Positions 1 to 12,521 of a DNA stretch of 64,000 nt are shown here, in pieces. The notes below the pieces were generated by a model. That model saw only the letters and a list, made by a program, of their open reading frames with translations, did not search any database and was not told the DNA's origin. Position 1 is the stretch's first letter. Every line of letters begins with the position of its first letter. The stretch is from Citrus sinensis (lineage: Eukaryota > Streptophyta > Magnoliopsida > Sapindales > Rutaceae): the NCBI RefSeq assembly GCF_022201045.2, contig NC_068559.1, positions 186,001-250,000 of the forward strand, written 5' to 3'. The position numbers and the translations under genes were made by a program.

Positions 1-522
1 TCTAATTTATTGAGGGAACAACAATGCTGCAACCAGATATTGGACCCACAAAGTAGCATATATAAGAGATCAAATCTACATAGACATGGCTGATAGCCAA
101 TATCTTAGAGAAATCATATTGTTATTGGAACATTTAATAAAACACAAAAAGAAAAGGATTAGCAGCAAGTAAAAATGCTATCAACAAGATTGATTGCATT
201 AAAAAACATGCCAGCAAGAGACAAAGTCCTTTGATATGTTAACAAACAACCTTTGCTAGGAACATATGTGGTACATATGTTCCCAAATTTATTCAAAGAT
301 TGACCAAATGAGAAACAATAAGATGCCACAACTAATAATGTTGATAACAATGATGGCACAAAATGAGTCTTAGACAGAGAAAATTCAAGAGTTAGCTGAT
401 TCATAATCTCTTTTATATCATGCAAGGCAGTTATGCATGCTACTACATAAAATTTAACACCCACCAGTTCTAACTTGCAAGTACATTCAACTAAAAGAAT
501 ATTGAGGCCATGAAAACAATAC

Positions 523-2009
523 CGGAATAACATGAGTAGTGGAAAATCCTGGACAGATGGCAAGACCATCTTTATTACAAATCCCATATTGCTGATTATA
601 CTTGTAGCTGAAAGCAGCATCCACACCAAATGCTGTGATCGCATAAAGAAAGGACATGTTAATTTTAGAAAGCAGCAAACATTCTAAGAACATAAAATGA
701 AAAGGGAACATTTATCATGATCAGGCCAATCATGGGTTGTTGCCAGACAATTAGTGGCTTACTGATTTAGACAGAAGCATCCATCAGATAAATAAACTAC
801 AAGCTTCCTCTTTAAGGGCATGGAAAGTTTTTCGTGCAAGGTAACTTAATGCTTTACCTACTGATGGAACTCCATAAGTCTCAAAAAGAAGTTCTGCCAT
901 TTTACTGCGAGAGTGAACTGGGTTGCATACACATTCTGTGATCAGGACAGGATGATCAATCTGCTCTGTCCTCAAATGAACATTAAATCAGGAAAAGGTC
1001 AAGCGAATGAACCAAGCTAAACCTTAGCCGTGCATGACAAAGTAACTAGTAAAAATCATGCCACTAGAAAAACATTGCATGAAAAAAAAAGAACACAGAG
1101 CAACGTATCATCCATGCAACTATTTGTACTCAACATAAAAACAACTAAATGGCACATGCATCAAGAAAAGAATCAACAACCATAATGAAAAGGTCACCTC
1201 AGCATAAATTTAAAATGATTATAAGAAACAACCAACCGAGTAAACTACAGTGCATGCCATAGACAACAATTAGAATAACATACTAAAAACTGAAGCCGTT
1301 TAGGGTGCAAACATCAAAACACATGCACAACTACAAAAGTTCTTAAAATGAAAGAAATTGAGAATTGGTTATTTTACCTCTGACCCATTGGCACCAAGCC
1401 GATCAAAGGCAAAGTCAAGAATCTACAAAGCACAAAATAGACCACATGAGACTACAGCTATCACCCATACAAACAAACACGCAAACAAGACACATGTGCT
1501 ACAAAATTCAACATTAACAAAACACAGTAACATACATATTCCATAATCTCAAACTGATAAACAACATTGCTGTCAAAAGCTGAGCGAGGCCCCGACCGCG
1601 TGCAGTCAAAGTACTTTAACAATGTTGTATCATGATCACCAACTATGGTCACAGTTTCACCTATACCATAAATAAATAAATAAATAAACTTAGACTGAAA
1701 AGGCAAAGAATTTGAAAAAACAAAAAGGGAAGTGGGAGCAAGAGAGCACCGGTGGTTTTGTGGCGAGGTCTCTGAACAATGTTGCGGAAAATAACACGCG
1801 GGTCAGTCTCTCCCGCCCACCTGACCATGGAATTATATTAACCAAAAAAAGAAAGAAAAGGAAATTAGAAAGTGGGTAGTTAAGGATTAGGGTTTAAGAG
1901 TAAGTTACCCAATTCGGAAATAGGAGGCGCCATTGTCGATGACGATCGGAGTGGAGGAAGGGAATAGATTGTAATCTGTTTGTCTCTGTATTTGAGATAT
2001 GAATGGCAT
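523..2009 (-). CDS. ARP5: Actin-related protein 5 (ARP5), 5' six exons only
   Basis: ARP5 is the actin-like subunit of the nuclear INO80 chromatin-remodelling complex. Six exons join in frame on the minus strand: 2009-1909, 1820-1750, 1660-1536, 1422-1378, 963-858 and 632-523, all with GT-AG borders. The product starts MPFISQIQRQTDYN and shows the actin-fold phosphate-loop segment DNGASYFRIGWAGE. It then has VGDHDTTLLKYFDCTRSG, LITECVCNPVHSRSKMAEL and AFGVDAAFSYKYNQQYGIC, all hallmarks of plant ARP5. About 186 of roughly 700 residues are present. The next exon is not visible between 1 and 522, so the gene continues beyond the left edge and the last intron spans at least 522 bases. The start at 2009 is chosen because the N-terminus matches the family. 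Upstream, a TGGGCT site II-like motif lies near 2252. Confidence 0.93.
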
Positions 2010-2294
2010 TTTTTTTAAAAAAGAAAAAAAAATTGGGGAGGGAAGCTGAATCAAGGTGATAGCTAGCGTTTTGAACTGCTGGCTTTGTTTCTGTTGTTCG
2101 AGTTAAAAATTGTCATTAAATTTTGTTTCATGTCTGAGTCTGGCGCTGATAATCGAATCGCCTAGTACCTAGTGAAGACGATCCGAACCGGTTCGGGGAG
2201 GGGTAAGGGAAGTGGAACCAGACAACCCGAAGCAGTTCTGAATGGACATGGGACAGAATTGGGCTTTTGATTTCTCTACGCTGCCAGACCCAAG
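2010..2294. other. ARP5 upstream region
   Basis: This is the 5' leader and probable promoter of ARP5, with an A-rich tract just before the start codon and no ORF of note. It ends at the Mutator-like element that begins near 2318, so the element lies within about 300 bases of the ARP5 start. Confidence 0.4.
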
Positions 2295-3159
2295 AAAAAA
2301 GCTTGACCCACGCGCTATTTTTAAAAACCTCCCCTGAGGTTTAATATAATTACACTTAGATGATGAGTTTGTTTGTATTCTCACTAACTTCCCCTGCCGT
2401 TAGTATACATACGGTTTGACCGTTAGTTGACGAGGGCAAAAATGTAAAAGATAAGGTGAAATTCTTAAAAAATAAAAAAATAATTTAAAAAAATGATTTA
2501 AAATCTATTGGATAATTGTATTAACTGATTACACACAATATTCATTATGTAAAAGAGTACATTTCTCTTTCCATTCTCTTTCCCCAGCACAAAAAGCAAA
2601 GGATGACATTCTCTCACAATTTTCACTTCACTCCCATACCCTCATTTGCTGGAACAAAAAGAAATACACATCAAGAGCATTTATAACCCATGAAGAAGAA
2701 AAACATGGGTGGTCGGAGAAGGCCACCGACCGGTGACAATCGACGGTGGCCTGAATATGCCACTTGTATTGGAGTTTGTAAGAAGTTAGTTATTTTTAGT
2801 TATTTTATCAAAGTCTAAAATGTTTAAATACCTTTGATTTTCTTGTTTTTTGAGATTTTATAAGTGGTTGTTGGTTGTGTTTGATTTGTCTTGTTCATGG
2901 ATTGGTGGTGGAAATTTTGATCAAAAGGAGAATGGGTTCAGCCATATATGGCCATGAGTTAAAAAAATTAATTTTTGGTTATTTTATGTTTGTGATTTAC
3001 ACCATACATAGTGTAATAAGGCATATAAAGCCAATAATTTGTTATTCTTATACAAATGAGTTTGTAAAATAGAAGTAGTTTTAGCTGTAATTTTTATTTT
3101 TCTCATCAAAGTTTGCTAAAGTTGATCTGTTTATAAATTTACAGTGTTTGTGTGCATCT

Positions 3160-3500
3160 ATCGCTCAAACACAGTTTTTGCGTTTTTGGGCGACAAGGTC
3201 TATCTCCCGTGCGACAAGCCCTCGTCGTACGAACACAATTTCTGTGTTTTTGGGTGACATTGTTGTCGCACGTGCGACGAACTTATATCGCCTGAATTCA
3301 ATTTTTGTTTTTTTAGGCGACAAAATTTGTTGCGCGGGCGACAACCCATGTCGCTCAAAAACACTGTTTTTGTGTTTTGGGTAGCGACATGCTTTTGTCG
3401 CACATACAAACATTCTGTGTTTTTGGGTGACAAATGATGTCTCCCATGTGACAGTTTTTGTCGCACGAACGCAATTTCTGTTTTTTTAGGCGATAGACAT
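3160..3500. repeat. Degenerate tandem repeat with GCGAC palindromes
   Basis: About six units of 48-65 bases begin near 3172, 3236, 3298, 3363, 3411 and 3472. Each has a TTCTGTGTTTTTGGGYGACA-like start followed by GTCGCACGTGCGAC-like palindromes. Open frames occur on both strands here (for example plus 3148-3384 and minus 3165-3413), but they only reflect the repeat and are not genes. The array sits inside the Mutator-like element. Confidence 0.65.
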
Positions 3501-4144
3501 GTCACATGAAAAACATTAAAATGTATTACTATTATCATTATTTTTCTTTATTATTGTAATTGTTGTTGTTGTTGTTTAGTAATGTCATTATTATTATTCA
3601 TAATTATTACTTTGTTTTCACTTATTAACGTGTGCTTATTGACATATGATAGGGACGAAAGGCTAGTTGAACCGTCTGCTGTTCCACTGAAACCTGCAGC
3701 AGAAATGGATAATACCATGTATAAAGTATAACTTAGCTATCATACTACAATGTTAATGTAGTTGTTATTTTTGTTCTTTTTGTGTATATGGGCGACTGTT
3801 GGATGTATAAGCTGATGAAATTCAGTCAAATTGTGATTGTCACTAACTGTAAGCTGCAGAAATGCACGTGTGACTGTTATTTAAATGATGATGTTATTCT
3901 ACTTAGTGTTATTTTTCAATTCAATTAACTCATACTAATGTTTTTTTTCCTCTCGTCACAAATAAAAATGTTTGTTATTTTTTATTTGTGTTGCCGGTTT
4001 GATGACATACAACTTGATGGTTTCGAATTTAATTATTTTTTTAAACAATTAAAATATTGGTGATTTGTTTGGTAGAGAATGGTATAGTCTATTGCTGAGA
4101 GAACTAAATTATGTTTTAGTGGTTTTTCATTTCACCCTCCAGCC

Positions 4145-4290
4145 CTGCAAACATTCTGTAATTTGGGGAGACAGACACTTGTCGCCCGGGAGACGACATT
4201 CGTCCCTCGCAATTACAGAAATAGGTATTCTGTAATTTAGGGAGACAATCACTTGTCGCCCGGGAGACATGTTCTATCTCCCCAAATTGA
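4145..4290. repeat. Two-copy repeat with CTTGTCGCCCGGGAGAC core
   Basis: ATTCTGTAATTTRGGGAGAC followed by CTTGTCGCCCGGGAGAC occurs twice, near 4153-4195 and 4219-4269. An inverted AATTACAGAA lies between the copies, so the segment can fold on itself. It is part of the Mutator-like element, near its right end. Confidence 0.6.
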
Positions 4291-4442
4291 TTTAAATATT
4301 TTAGTCATTTAACAAATCAACTAACGATCAATTTATATGTATACTAACGATAGGAGAGGTAAATGAGAATACAATCAATCTCGTCATCTAAGTGAGATTA
4401 TACTAAACCTCAAGAGAGGTTTCTAAAAAAAGCTTAACCCAC

Positions 4443-6721
4443 AAACCACAATGACGTCGACGCCCCTTACGAAAACGACGTAGTCAAAACAAAAGCAGCA
4501 ATCTCGGTCACCGCTCCAACTGACCCACAGTACTAATCCAATCCATCACGTACCAATGACCGATCTACGCGAGCGATTATTTATGGCCCACTGTCTCAAT
4601 TCTCAAGAGTATGTAAAAGCCACAGTATTAGTTTCCCACGCGGCCGCACGCAATTATCCAAACTCGAGAAATCTGATTAACACGCGACTTAAAAAGCTAA
4701 ATCTAATCAAATTTACCCAAAAAAAAAGAAAAAAAAAAGGATCCGTTCTCAAAGCTGAAATCAAACATTTTTAATTAGCTCGTTCTGACTTAGGATACGA
4801 AAGATTACACCTACATACAGGACAGGATGTATGCGATACGACTCCTTGATGATGAATCTTCTTCTCATCATAAAAAACAAGTCATTCTGTTTGCTTTTAA
4901 AAAACAAAATAAAATAATCTTCGGATTGATTGTGGCGCTTATTTTAATTATGTGCACCAATTCTTCTTTCCTTTCAATTTTATTTTTTTGGACTGTGTTC
5001 CACACTTCAGCTTCGCCGTAATTTCCTTTTCCCGTTATTATTCAAAATAAAAAGAAAAAAACTGAAAAATAAATCGGGGGTCTGTTCACGCTCCACAAAA
5101 GAGAGAATTTGACGTGCGAGGGCCAGATGCCGACTGCCGACTCGCCCGTGATATGCTGTTGTAGCCCGGTCCATTCAAATTTTTATTATATCGTATGTTG
5201 GCCGAACTTTAATAAAACATTTTAACAGGCCCAGCGGCTTTTGACTTTTGGTGACTGGTGTGGTGGGTGGCATGGCACACAATCATTTTGTTTTCGATGA
5301 TTTTATTTATTTATTTATTTATTTGTTTGTGGGGAATAAATAATAATCTTTTGGATTGATATTGCTGCACAAAATAATAATATCTAACATAAATTATACT
5401 CCGTATTAATTTGCGATGAAGGCTTTAAATCACCATACACCATCTGAATAGAAATTATAAATCTATAACGAATCACAAACTAACAAGCACCCAACGCGAC
5501 GAGACGAGGGAAAATATTTAGTTGGAATTGATTTTAATGGAAACACATGTCACTTGTGTTTTATTTTAGTTCTCTTTCACCGTATGATTTTATCAATTTC
5601 ATTACACGTTGATGACATGATATTAATATGCATCTCGCGCTTAATTCTTCTTTTAGACGATAATTCCTTCATGACATATTCACGATAAGGTAAAAAAAAA
5701 AAAAAAATTTGTTATATAAAGTCTATTAAGATTACGACAGAGTGAGAATATTTTATTTTAATGCGGGTCAGTTTTACGATGATGTATAAATCTTCCCGAA
5801 CATATTTAACCAACTCTTGAGTTTTTTTGGATGATGCAGGTAATAATAAATATCTTGGTCCAAAACATAACTGTTGGTTTTTTTTAACATAAATTGACCA
5901 TACCCTGTTCAAATATTTGGAGTTAGAATACAATTATGGTTTCAATAATAATCCAAATTTAACAAGCCAATTAAGCATTAAACAGCAGATTACATTGAAA
6001 GAGTAAAATTAGAAAACTAGTGGATATATGAAACATAGATAGTTAAACTAACACAGTTAATCGCAGGCCCAAAGCAAAAAATCCGCGCAACTAATTGGTT
6101 GGTTGGTTGGTTGAAACTCTGGAGTCTCAAGCATGGGTTAGAACAAACCAAAGTGGAGACAAAGTGTTTCCAGCGCGGCGCAATCGGATTAAAGACATTT
6201 TTGTGTTTAGCATTTTTGTGCGAATGCAATAATATCTGTCACATTCTCTCTCTTCTTCATCATCACCATCCTCTCTCGCCCTGCTTAGAAAAAGCTCCTC
6301 CAATCCCACGCGCCAATGTTCATTCCCCCAACCATCGCTTTCTCTTTCTCTTTCTCCTCTCCTTAAAACATCTCTCTAATATATAATATAGTCTCTCTAA
6401 CTCAACTCCCCACTTGGGTTTTGTCCTTTTCCTTAAAATCTCAGCTCAATCAACTTAAAGATCCATTTTTTTTTTCCTTTCCAAAGGTGTGATTTCTTTT
6501 TATTTTACTGCACTTTCTGATTTTTCAATTAGATCAAGCAACTGGGTTTTTTTTATTCTTTATTATTATTATTATTATTATTTTCTGGTTCAAGTTCTAG
6601 ATGGCCCAAAGGGCTGTTGGTAGCTCATTTCAGTGCAAAATCTAGTTTTTGTAAGATCCAGATGATGAATCAGTTGGTTGGATGACTAAAAGCCCGTTCT
6701 TTTTGTACAGATCTAAAAGCA
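4443..6721. other. Intergenic region and WLIM2 promoter/leader
   Basis: No gene is visible from 4443 to about 6370; short open frames at 4556-4774 and 4827-5021 have no recognisable product. There are small microsatellites: (TTTA)n near 5304-5330, (TTGG)n near 6093-6112 and (TTA)n near 6557-6582. The stretch from 6240 to 6480 is pyrimidine-rich, as is usual in plant 5' leaders, and contains a TATA-like AT run. Confidence 0.5.
6377..6391 (+). promoter_or_regulatory. Probable TATA box of WLIM2
   Basis: TAATATATAATATAG stands between CT-rich tracts about 335 bases before the WLIM2 start codon. The position would give a leader of about 300 bases. This is inferred from sequence alone. Confidence 0.4.
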
Positions 6722-8248
6722 ATGTCTTTTATTGGTACCCAACAGAAATGCAAGGTCTGTGAGAAGACAGTTTATCCAGTTGAGCAATTATCTGCTGATG
6801 GGGTTGTTTATCACAAGTCTTGCTTCAAGTGCTCTCACTGCAAAGGCACACTCAAGGTGGTACCTTTTAATTTTTTGTCAATGTAGTTGATAGACTTGCG
6901 TTCTGTTCATAGACTTGCGTTCTGTTCAATATAGATGTAATTTAAAATTGAATCAGCTCTATTATTTTGTTGTTAAAAGAGAATTTGCTTTAATGTACTT
7001 TAATTTTGTTTAAGAAAGTGGTTTTTTTTTTAAATGGAATTTTCCACCTAATTAATTCGTTGGAAATTTTAATGCTTTTCAGCTGAGCAATTACTCATCC
7101 ATGGAAGGTGTTCTTTACTGTAAGCCTCACTTTGAGCAGCTTTTCAAGGAGTCGGGTAACTTCAACAAGAATTTCCAGTCACGTATGTATTTCGTCTCTG
7201 AAATGAAGAAGCTCTTTGTTTGAATTTTCGATAGTTTTATGTTGCCTGTTTGATCAGCTATCAATTTCGTTGTTGACAGCTGCAAAGTCAGCTGAGAAGT
7301 TAACTCCTGAGCTGGTAAATCTTTCCTACAATATTGCATGCATTTCAAATTAAACTACAGCCATTCAACGATATGCTTAGTACGGTGTATATTGTAAGGT
7401 GTTCATGCTGATTCCTAATAGCTTGTGCTTGTTGCAGACAAGGTCGCCTAGCAAAGCTGCCAGCATGTTCTCTGGGACCCAAGAAAAATGTGCTTCTTGC
7501 AGTAAAACAGTGTATCCGTTGGAGAAGGTTGGATCCAAGCTTTCAATAAGTCATATTGTATTGTGATATTGTGTGCGGAGAGTTACAATCCCCCCCCTCT
7601 TCTCCTTCAAATTGTGTCTCCCATTGCTCTCCTTTTCCTCTGTTCCCTGTAAACCTAGGTCGTTTGATAGGGATTATTATATTATATGCTTGCAAGTTTC
7701 TAGTTTTATATTCTGGTTCTGAAGAGTATTGGGTTCACAAATGATACCATCTTGATGCTAGTTAGTTCATATACATGGAAAGTTTATTTTCACGGACGGG
7801 CGTTGGAGGATAACTATCAATAAATTAATACAATTGTGAAAAATCTCTCTATCTGGATAAGATTCACGTAATCTTACAACATGTTTTTCACATTCCTCAT
7901 AAGCTCTAAAGTGAAATGCTGCATCCTTTTATGAGATTAGAAATGATGTTTTACTTCTGCACTAATGTTTTTTTTTGTATAAAAGCATTCAATGTGATTT
8001 GCAATGTGGTTGTATTGTGTTAAAAAAAAAACCTGCAGGTAGCAGTGGAAAACCAGGCCTATCACAAGACATGTTTCAAGTGCTCGCATGGTGGTTGTTC
8101 CATTAGCCCATCAAATTATGCAGCCCTGGAAGGCATCTTGTATTGCAAACATCATTTCTCCCAATTGTTCAAGGAAAAAGGAAGCTACAACCACCTTATC
8201 AAATCCGCTTCAATGAAGCGTGCAGCAGCCTCTGTTCCAGAAGCTTGA
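6722..8248 (+). CDS. WLIM2: WLIM2-type two-LIM-domain protein
   Basis: Five exons join in frame: 6722-6856, 7083-7182, 7280-7314, 7438-7527 and 8039-8248, giving 189 residues, normal for plant LIM proteins. LIM domain 1 (about residues 10-61) runs from CKVCEKTVYPVEQL through CFKCSHCKGTLKLSNYS to YCKPHFEQLF. LIM domain 2 (about residues 108-160) runs from CASCSKTVYPLEKV through CFKCSHGGCSISPSNY to YCKHHFSQLFKEKGSYNHL. The Cys/His zinc ligands of both double fingers are present. Plant LIM proteins of this group bind and bundle actin filaments and can enter the nucleus. The tail KSASMKRAAASVPEA matches WLIM2 rather than WLIM1. The At2g39910-like gene follows on the same strand about 980 bases downstream, the same pair as in Arabidopsis. 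Confidence 0.95.
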
Positions 8249-9228
8249 ACATGTTATTCTGCCGTCTATTTAAATCTTATTTGGTGTGGGTTTTCTCCGG
8301 CTTGTGGGTGTGCTTTCTATTTGGATCCCTCTTCTTGTTTTTTAGGGGAACTACCAAACCTTCAGTTCCCTCTGCTTCTTTGGATCATCATTGTTGGGAC
8401 AAATTTCATTTGATTAGACATACTGATTTATGGGATGCATAGTCCCGTCGTCGTAAATTGACCATTTTCTGGCAATGATCTTTTAAAAAGAGATTAGTCG
8501 TTGTTTGATGCTTCTTGTTCTTTGGGCTTGTTCATGAATCATGATGAAGATCGCGTTTCTTCTCATCAATTTCAAATTTCACCTGCAGTGCTATGTTTGT
8601 GGAACTTGCAATGCCAGCTGAGAGTTTGTGCCTAGAATCACTCTCTCCCTTCAGTTTACAGGAACAAGCTAATGTCTATAGACAATAATTCCCAAAATTG
8701 ATGAGCAACCATGCCTTGCCTGTAATGTCAGCGTCGGCTAGATTCACAAGACGAGTAATTCTTGTTTTCCAAGATGGAAAGAAAAGCATCATATAAATGA
8801 TCAAAGCTTTTCATTTTAGGCGTGGTGGGTTAATATTTACTATGGCAGCCAAAAATAAGGACCAATGAGAGATGCAGCATAGCAGTTAACATTAACAACA
8901 TTAATAAGTTAACGCTTGCTCCGGAGCACAAACCGGTTAAGACTTGAGACTTAAAAGTAGCTCCAGACTCCGGAGCTTGTCAGCCGCCGGGAATTACACA
9001 CACCACCCCAGTTTCAATTTTCAAACACAGTTGAGAGACATCATCATCAACTCAACTGCCCCTCAATCTCAGTCTGTGTCTCAAAACAAGCTTTGTGTTG
9101 TGCTACTGCTGGTTTAATTTTGCCTAAAAAACGCTGCGTTTTTCACCTGAAACAAAAATCCCCTATAAATTAACTAAAGAAATAAACAGGAAAAACTAGA
9201 ACGGAAAATCAATTTTTTCCCCCCAAAA
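8249..9228. other. WLIM2 3' UTR and promoter of the ARM-type gene
   Basis: The first 300-400 bases are probably WLIM2 3' UTR. An open frame to 8442 overlaps the last exon and is not a gene. The remainder (about 8800-9228) should hold the promoter and leader of the downstream gene. It includes a small inverted repeat, GCTCCGGAGC (8918-8927) and ACTCCGGAGCTTG (8967-8979). No other gene is seen. Confidence 0.45.
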
Positions 9229-11871
9229 ATGTCAATAGCTCTCTCAGGCTCAGGTCTCCATCATCGTCTCGTTCAGTAAGCTCCTTATTTACTCCCTTTC
9301 TCCCATATTAATTTAATTCTTCAAATTATCATTTTTTCTGTTTTCTATTTTATAACTTTTTTAAATTTAGGTTAATAAATCCGATATTAGACTCGCTTGA
9401 GAAAACAAACTGCGCGCCACCGTCAGCAGACTCGACAAAATCAATAATATGCGCTCTCCTCGAAACGGCGTCGCAAAACGACGGCCAGGTTCTAACTTCC
9501 TTCAAAAACTCGACTCTCGCACTCGCATTACTCATCACTGCCCAGACTTATTCCACTCACGACTCTCTCTCCTGGATTCCTGGACACGTCTCTTCAGCCG
9601 CCGCCTCCGCTTTTCGCGCCATCTCTAACGAATACGACGCCGTTTTCAACAGACCTTTGGTGGTCGACTTGTTGCCTGAAGTGGCCCCCTCTTTGAAGGA
9701 GACGATTAAACAGGATGACAGTGAATCCGCCACGTCGTCCGCTAGGGTCCCCGTTCTTCGCGTGATTTTGGCCGCGTATCAGTTCCGGTGGTTCGTTACT
9801 CAGGTTTTGTGCAATCGTAATTCGTAATTTCATTCTGGATCATTTCTGTTTCTGTGGGTGGTAATGTTTGTGAATCATTGTTTTCAGGTCGAGTGTCCTC
9901 TTCTGGGGAAGGTGTCTCATTTGGTAATTCCTTGTGCGTTGACCGCGCTTGACCATTGGTCGTCGGAGGTCAAAGTATGTTTTTGTCTTTGTCTTTAGTA
10001 TATGATATGATATGGGAGAAAACTGTAATTGTGTAATTGAATTACTGAGTGAATTGACTGATGCTCGTCTTTGTTTGTTAAATAATATCCCAGGGACAAG
10101 GCATGATTGCACTCATACATCTTCTGAAAAATGTGGATGCCATTGAGCTTGGTGCGTATGACGCTGTAATTCTTGATGCGTGTTGCCAGAATATTCCTTC
10201 CGCTGATGAAATATGGCACCTTGTAGTTGAAATGTCTGTACTTGTTGTCGCTATTGCTCACAAAAATAATTGCCGCAGCTCATGGTATGCTTCTTGTCAC
10301 CACATTCATGCATATCTCTGTATGTGACCTGTTTTTGTGAGACATGAATGAATGATATAGACTCTGGACTTGGGCTCCATGAAGCTTGCTTTTGTTTAAT
10401 TTAATTTAATTTTTTCATCCATATATTGAGTACACCTGCAAGCATATTTTTTGCTTACTAAAATTGGTAACTTTCACTTTCTATGTAGGATTGAAAGGAT
10501 GCTAAACGAGATGTTAAGTCACTTGGAGCGCCAACCAAGAAATAAGGATCGCCGTATAGCATGGCTCAAATTTATCGAGCCACTTTTCAGCGCTGTTGGT
10601 CTTGTTTTATTAGCTCATTTTAGGCGTATATTTCCGCTTTTCTTTAAATGGATGCATGCTGATGATGATGAAACTGTGCTATTGGTGAGAATTATGCACC
10701 TTCCATTTCAATGAGAATCATATATACATTTTTTTCTCTTTTACTGTTTAAAATTTAGAGGCTTGGAAACTTAAAGAAATTTTGATCTGTGCTTTGTTAA
10801 AAATCTTCTTACATTGAAAAATCATGTGCTCTCTATGTGCAAATGGACAAGTTTGTCCAAAAGAATTTAGGAAAATCCAGGCAGCACCGAACTTTGAAAT
10901 TTGATTATAATGGATTACCTTCTAAAACGCTGTTGCAATCTTCTGAAGGTCATATTATATAGCTTTCAGTTTTGGCTCCATTAGCTTTTGCTATATAGTT
11001 TTACTTCCTGATGATAATTCTCTGTAGTCAGAAGAGGAATGTGAAAATGTGTGTAAAAGATTTTCTATTGAACTTCTTAACTGTCGACCGGAATCATGAT
11101 GAGCATTTGTGAGATATCTATGGGGAACGGGAGTTAATTATTTGAACTTCTATCCTAAATTCTTTTTTTTCCTTTTCTTTTTCTTTCTCTTTCCTTGTCC
11201 AAACCAGTGAAATTTTCCTGCTGATGTGGTTTTGAAGCTTCTATGTGTATTTGATTAGTTTTGATTTCTGTGTGCAGGTCCTCAAACGGATACATGCTGT
11301 TATAAAGTTAACGTGGATTAGAAACACACCATATATTGGAAGGTAAATTAGTTGTACTCTTCTAGATAATATAATATGGTTGATTTGAGTGTCTGCTGGA
11401 TCATAGTTAGAATTTTTCAGTGTATGCAGCACTTGAGCACCTTCCAGAAATCAGTAACAGATAGTTTTTTCCCCGTGTGACTGAATGTTTTAGCATTTCA
11501 ATTTTGTTAAATCAACTACCAGCTCTGTTTTCATTCCCTTATAGTTTCTAATTTGTCATATGTTGCCTTCAGATTGGTGGATGAACTGACCAAATTGTAC
11601 AAGCAGGCAGCGTTAAGAAATGCCCGTGAAGAAATCAGAACTGATATTACTCAGATATTCATCTTACTACAACAGTAAGTATCACGTTCCTTTCATATTT
11701 ACAGTGAATCCTGCAAAGTCTATGTTTTTTTTTTCTTTTGGTTGAATAATTTTCCATTGCAAAACTAGATGCAAAGGCGTGCAGTTCGAAACAGCCTGGA
11801 ACAAGTACAAGGCAGATCCAAACTTGAGCTCTCTGGTTTCCTCCTTGAGTGAAAGAATTGTCCCCGTGTAG
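9229..11871 (+). CDS. ARM-repeat-type protein, At2g39910-like
   Basis: Eight exons join without frame breaks: 9229-9275, 9371-9803, 9888-9974, 10094-10284, 10489-10684, 11278-11342, 11573-11674 and 11769-11871. Together they encode 407 residues ending in SERIVPV. The protein is helical and leucine/alanine-rich throughout, for example GQGMIALIHLLKNVD and VLKRIHAVIKLTWIRNTPYI, as expected of an ARM/HEAT solenoid. It has no signal peptide or membrane segment. I recognise it as the uncharacterised family of Arabidopsis At2g39910, whose biochemical role is unknown to me. All donors and acceptors are GT-AG. Lying next to WLIM2 on the same strand supports the assignment. An open frame at 11929-12129 follows the stop and could be an alternative 3' exon or just UTR. 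Confidence 0.88.
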
Positions 11872-12521
11872 CAATCTGAATTTGTATAGTTTCGACAACT
11901 TTTGTGTCGGATTTCTTAATGATTTTGATTGATATTTTTCAGAGGTTTACAGCTGTGTAGAAGTAGAACGCAGGCACAGATGCATAATGAAAGCCAGTAC
12001 CTTTCAGTTTATAGCTCATATGAAAATGATATATATTCAGCTTTCTACGCACGATGGAATGAAACGCTGGCTAAATATAGGCATAGAACAAGGATGGTGA
12101 AATTGCGAGTAAATTTTTTTTTTCATTAATTAATCAATATGACAAATGTTAATAACAGACTGAATGTATAGATATCCAATTCTACAAATCCTTTCCTGAA
12201 AGAATCATAAACGTAAAACAATATTTCCCTCTACAACCCCATGCTGGGAATAATAGAGAGACAAATCAGTCACTTTTAAGTTTATTGGGATTTTTTTTCT
12301 ACATTTTTTTCTAATCCTGCAGTCGTTGCTGATACAAATTGGAAACCACTCCCGCGCAGGCTTCCGGGGAACAAAAAAATATAGAATTTATAACTGGGCA
12401 AAATCACGACACCAACTGCTTGTATGTAGCCCAAACTTGCCACCAGGAAGGTTGCTGCTATCCTGGCAATGTAGAAACAAAATACAAGAGATCACAGTCA
12501 TTGCATTCCTTTGGTGATGCC
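11872..12521. other. Intergenic, convergent gene ends
   Basis: This short region separates the ends of two convergent genes and should hold both 3' UTRs. Overlapping open frames at 12326-12629 on the plus strand partly mirror the last exon of the transporter. No independent gene is seen. Confidence 0.45.

Larger units (their letters stand above)
2318..4430. mobile_element. Non-autonomous Mutator-like element, about 2.1 kb
   Basis: The left end (about 2318-2432) and the reverse complement of the right end (about 4318-4430) align over about 110 bases at roughly 80 percent identity. Both share the cores GAGGTTTARTATAAT, CACTTAGATGA and CGTTAGTATACATA. A direct repeat AAAAAAGCTTRACCCAC (2295-2311 and 4426-4442, one mismatch) brackets it, which is consistent with an old Mutator-type target duplication, though on the left about 6 extra bases separate it from the inverted repeat. 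No transposase ORF is present. The interior carries two repeat clusters rich in GCGAC/GTCGC at 3160-3500 and 4145-4290. Long inverted repeats without coding capacity suggest a MULE, but the superfamily assignment is inferred. Confidence 0.7.

Noticed and set aside
159..644. 161-codon minus-strand frame over the ARP5 region
   Set aside because: It reads ARP5 exon 6 sequence in the wrong frame and continues through the intron; the true exon is 632-523.
3148..3538. Overlapping open frames on both strands
   Set aside because: They arise from the GCGAC tandem array; both strands are open because of base composition and neither product resembles a protein.
6099..6386. Open frame upstream of WLIM2
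   Set aside because: Lies in the promoter/leader, has His/Pro/Leu low-complexity content and no recognised domain.
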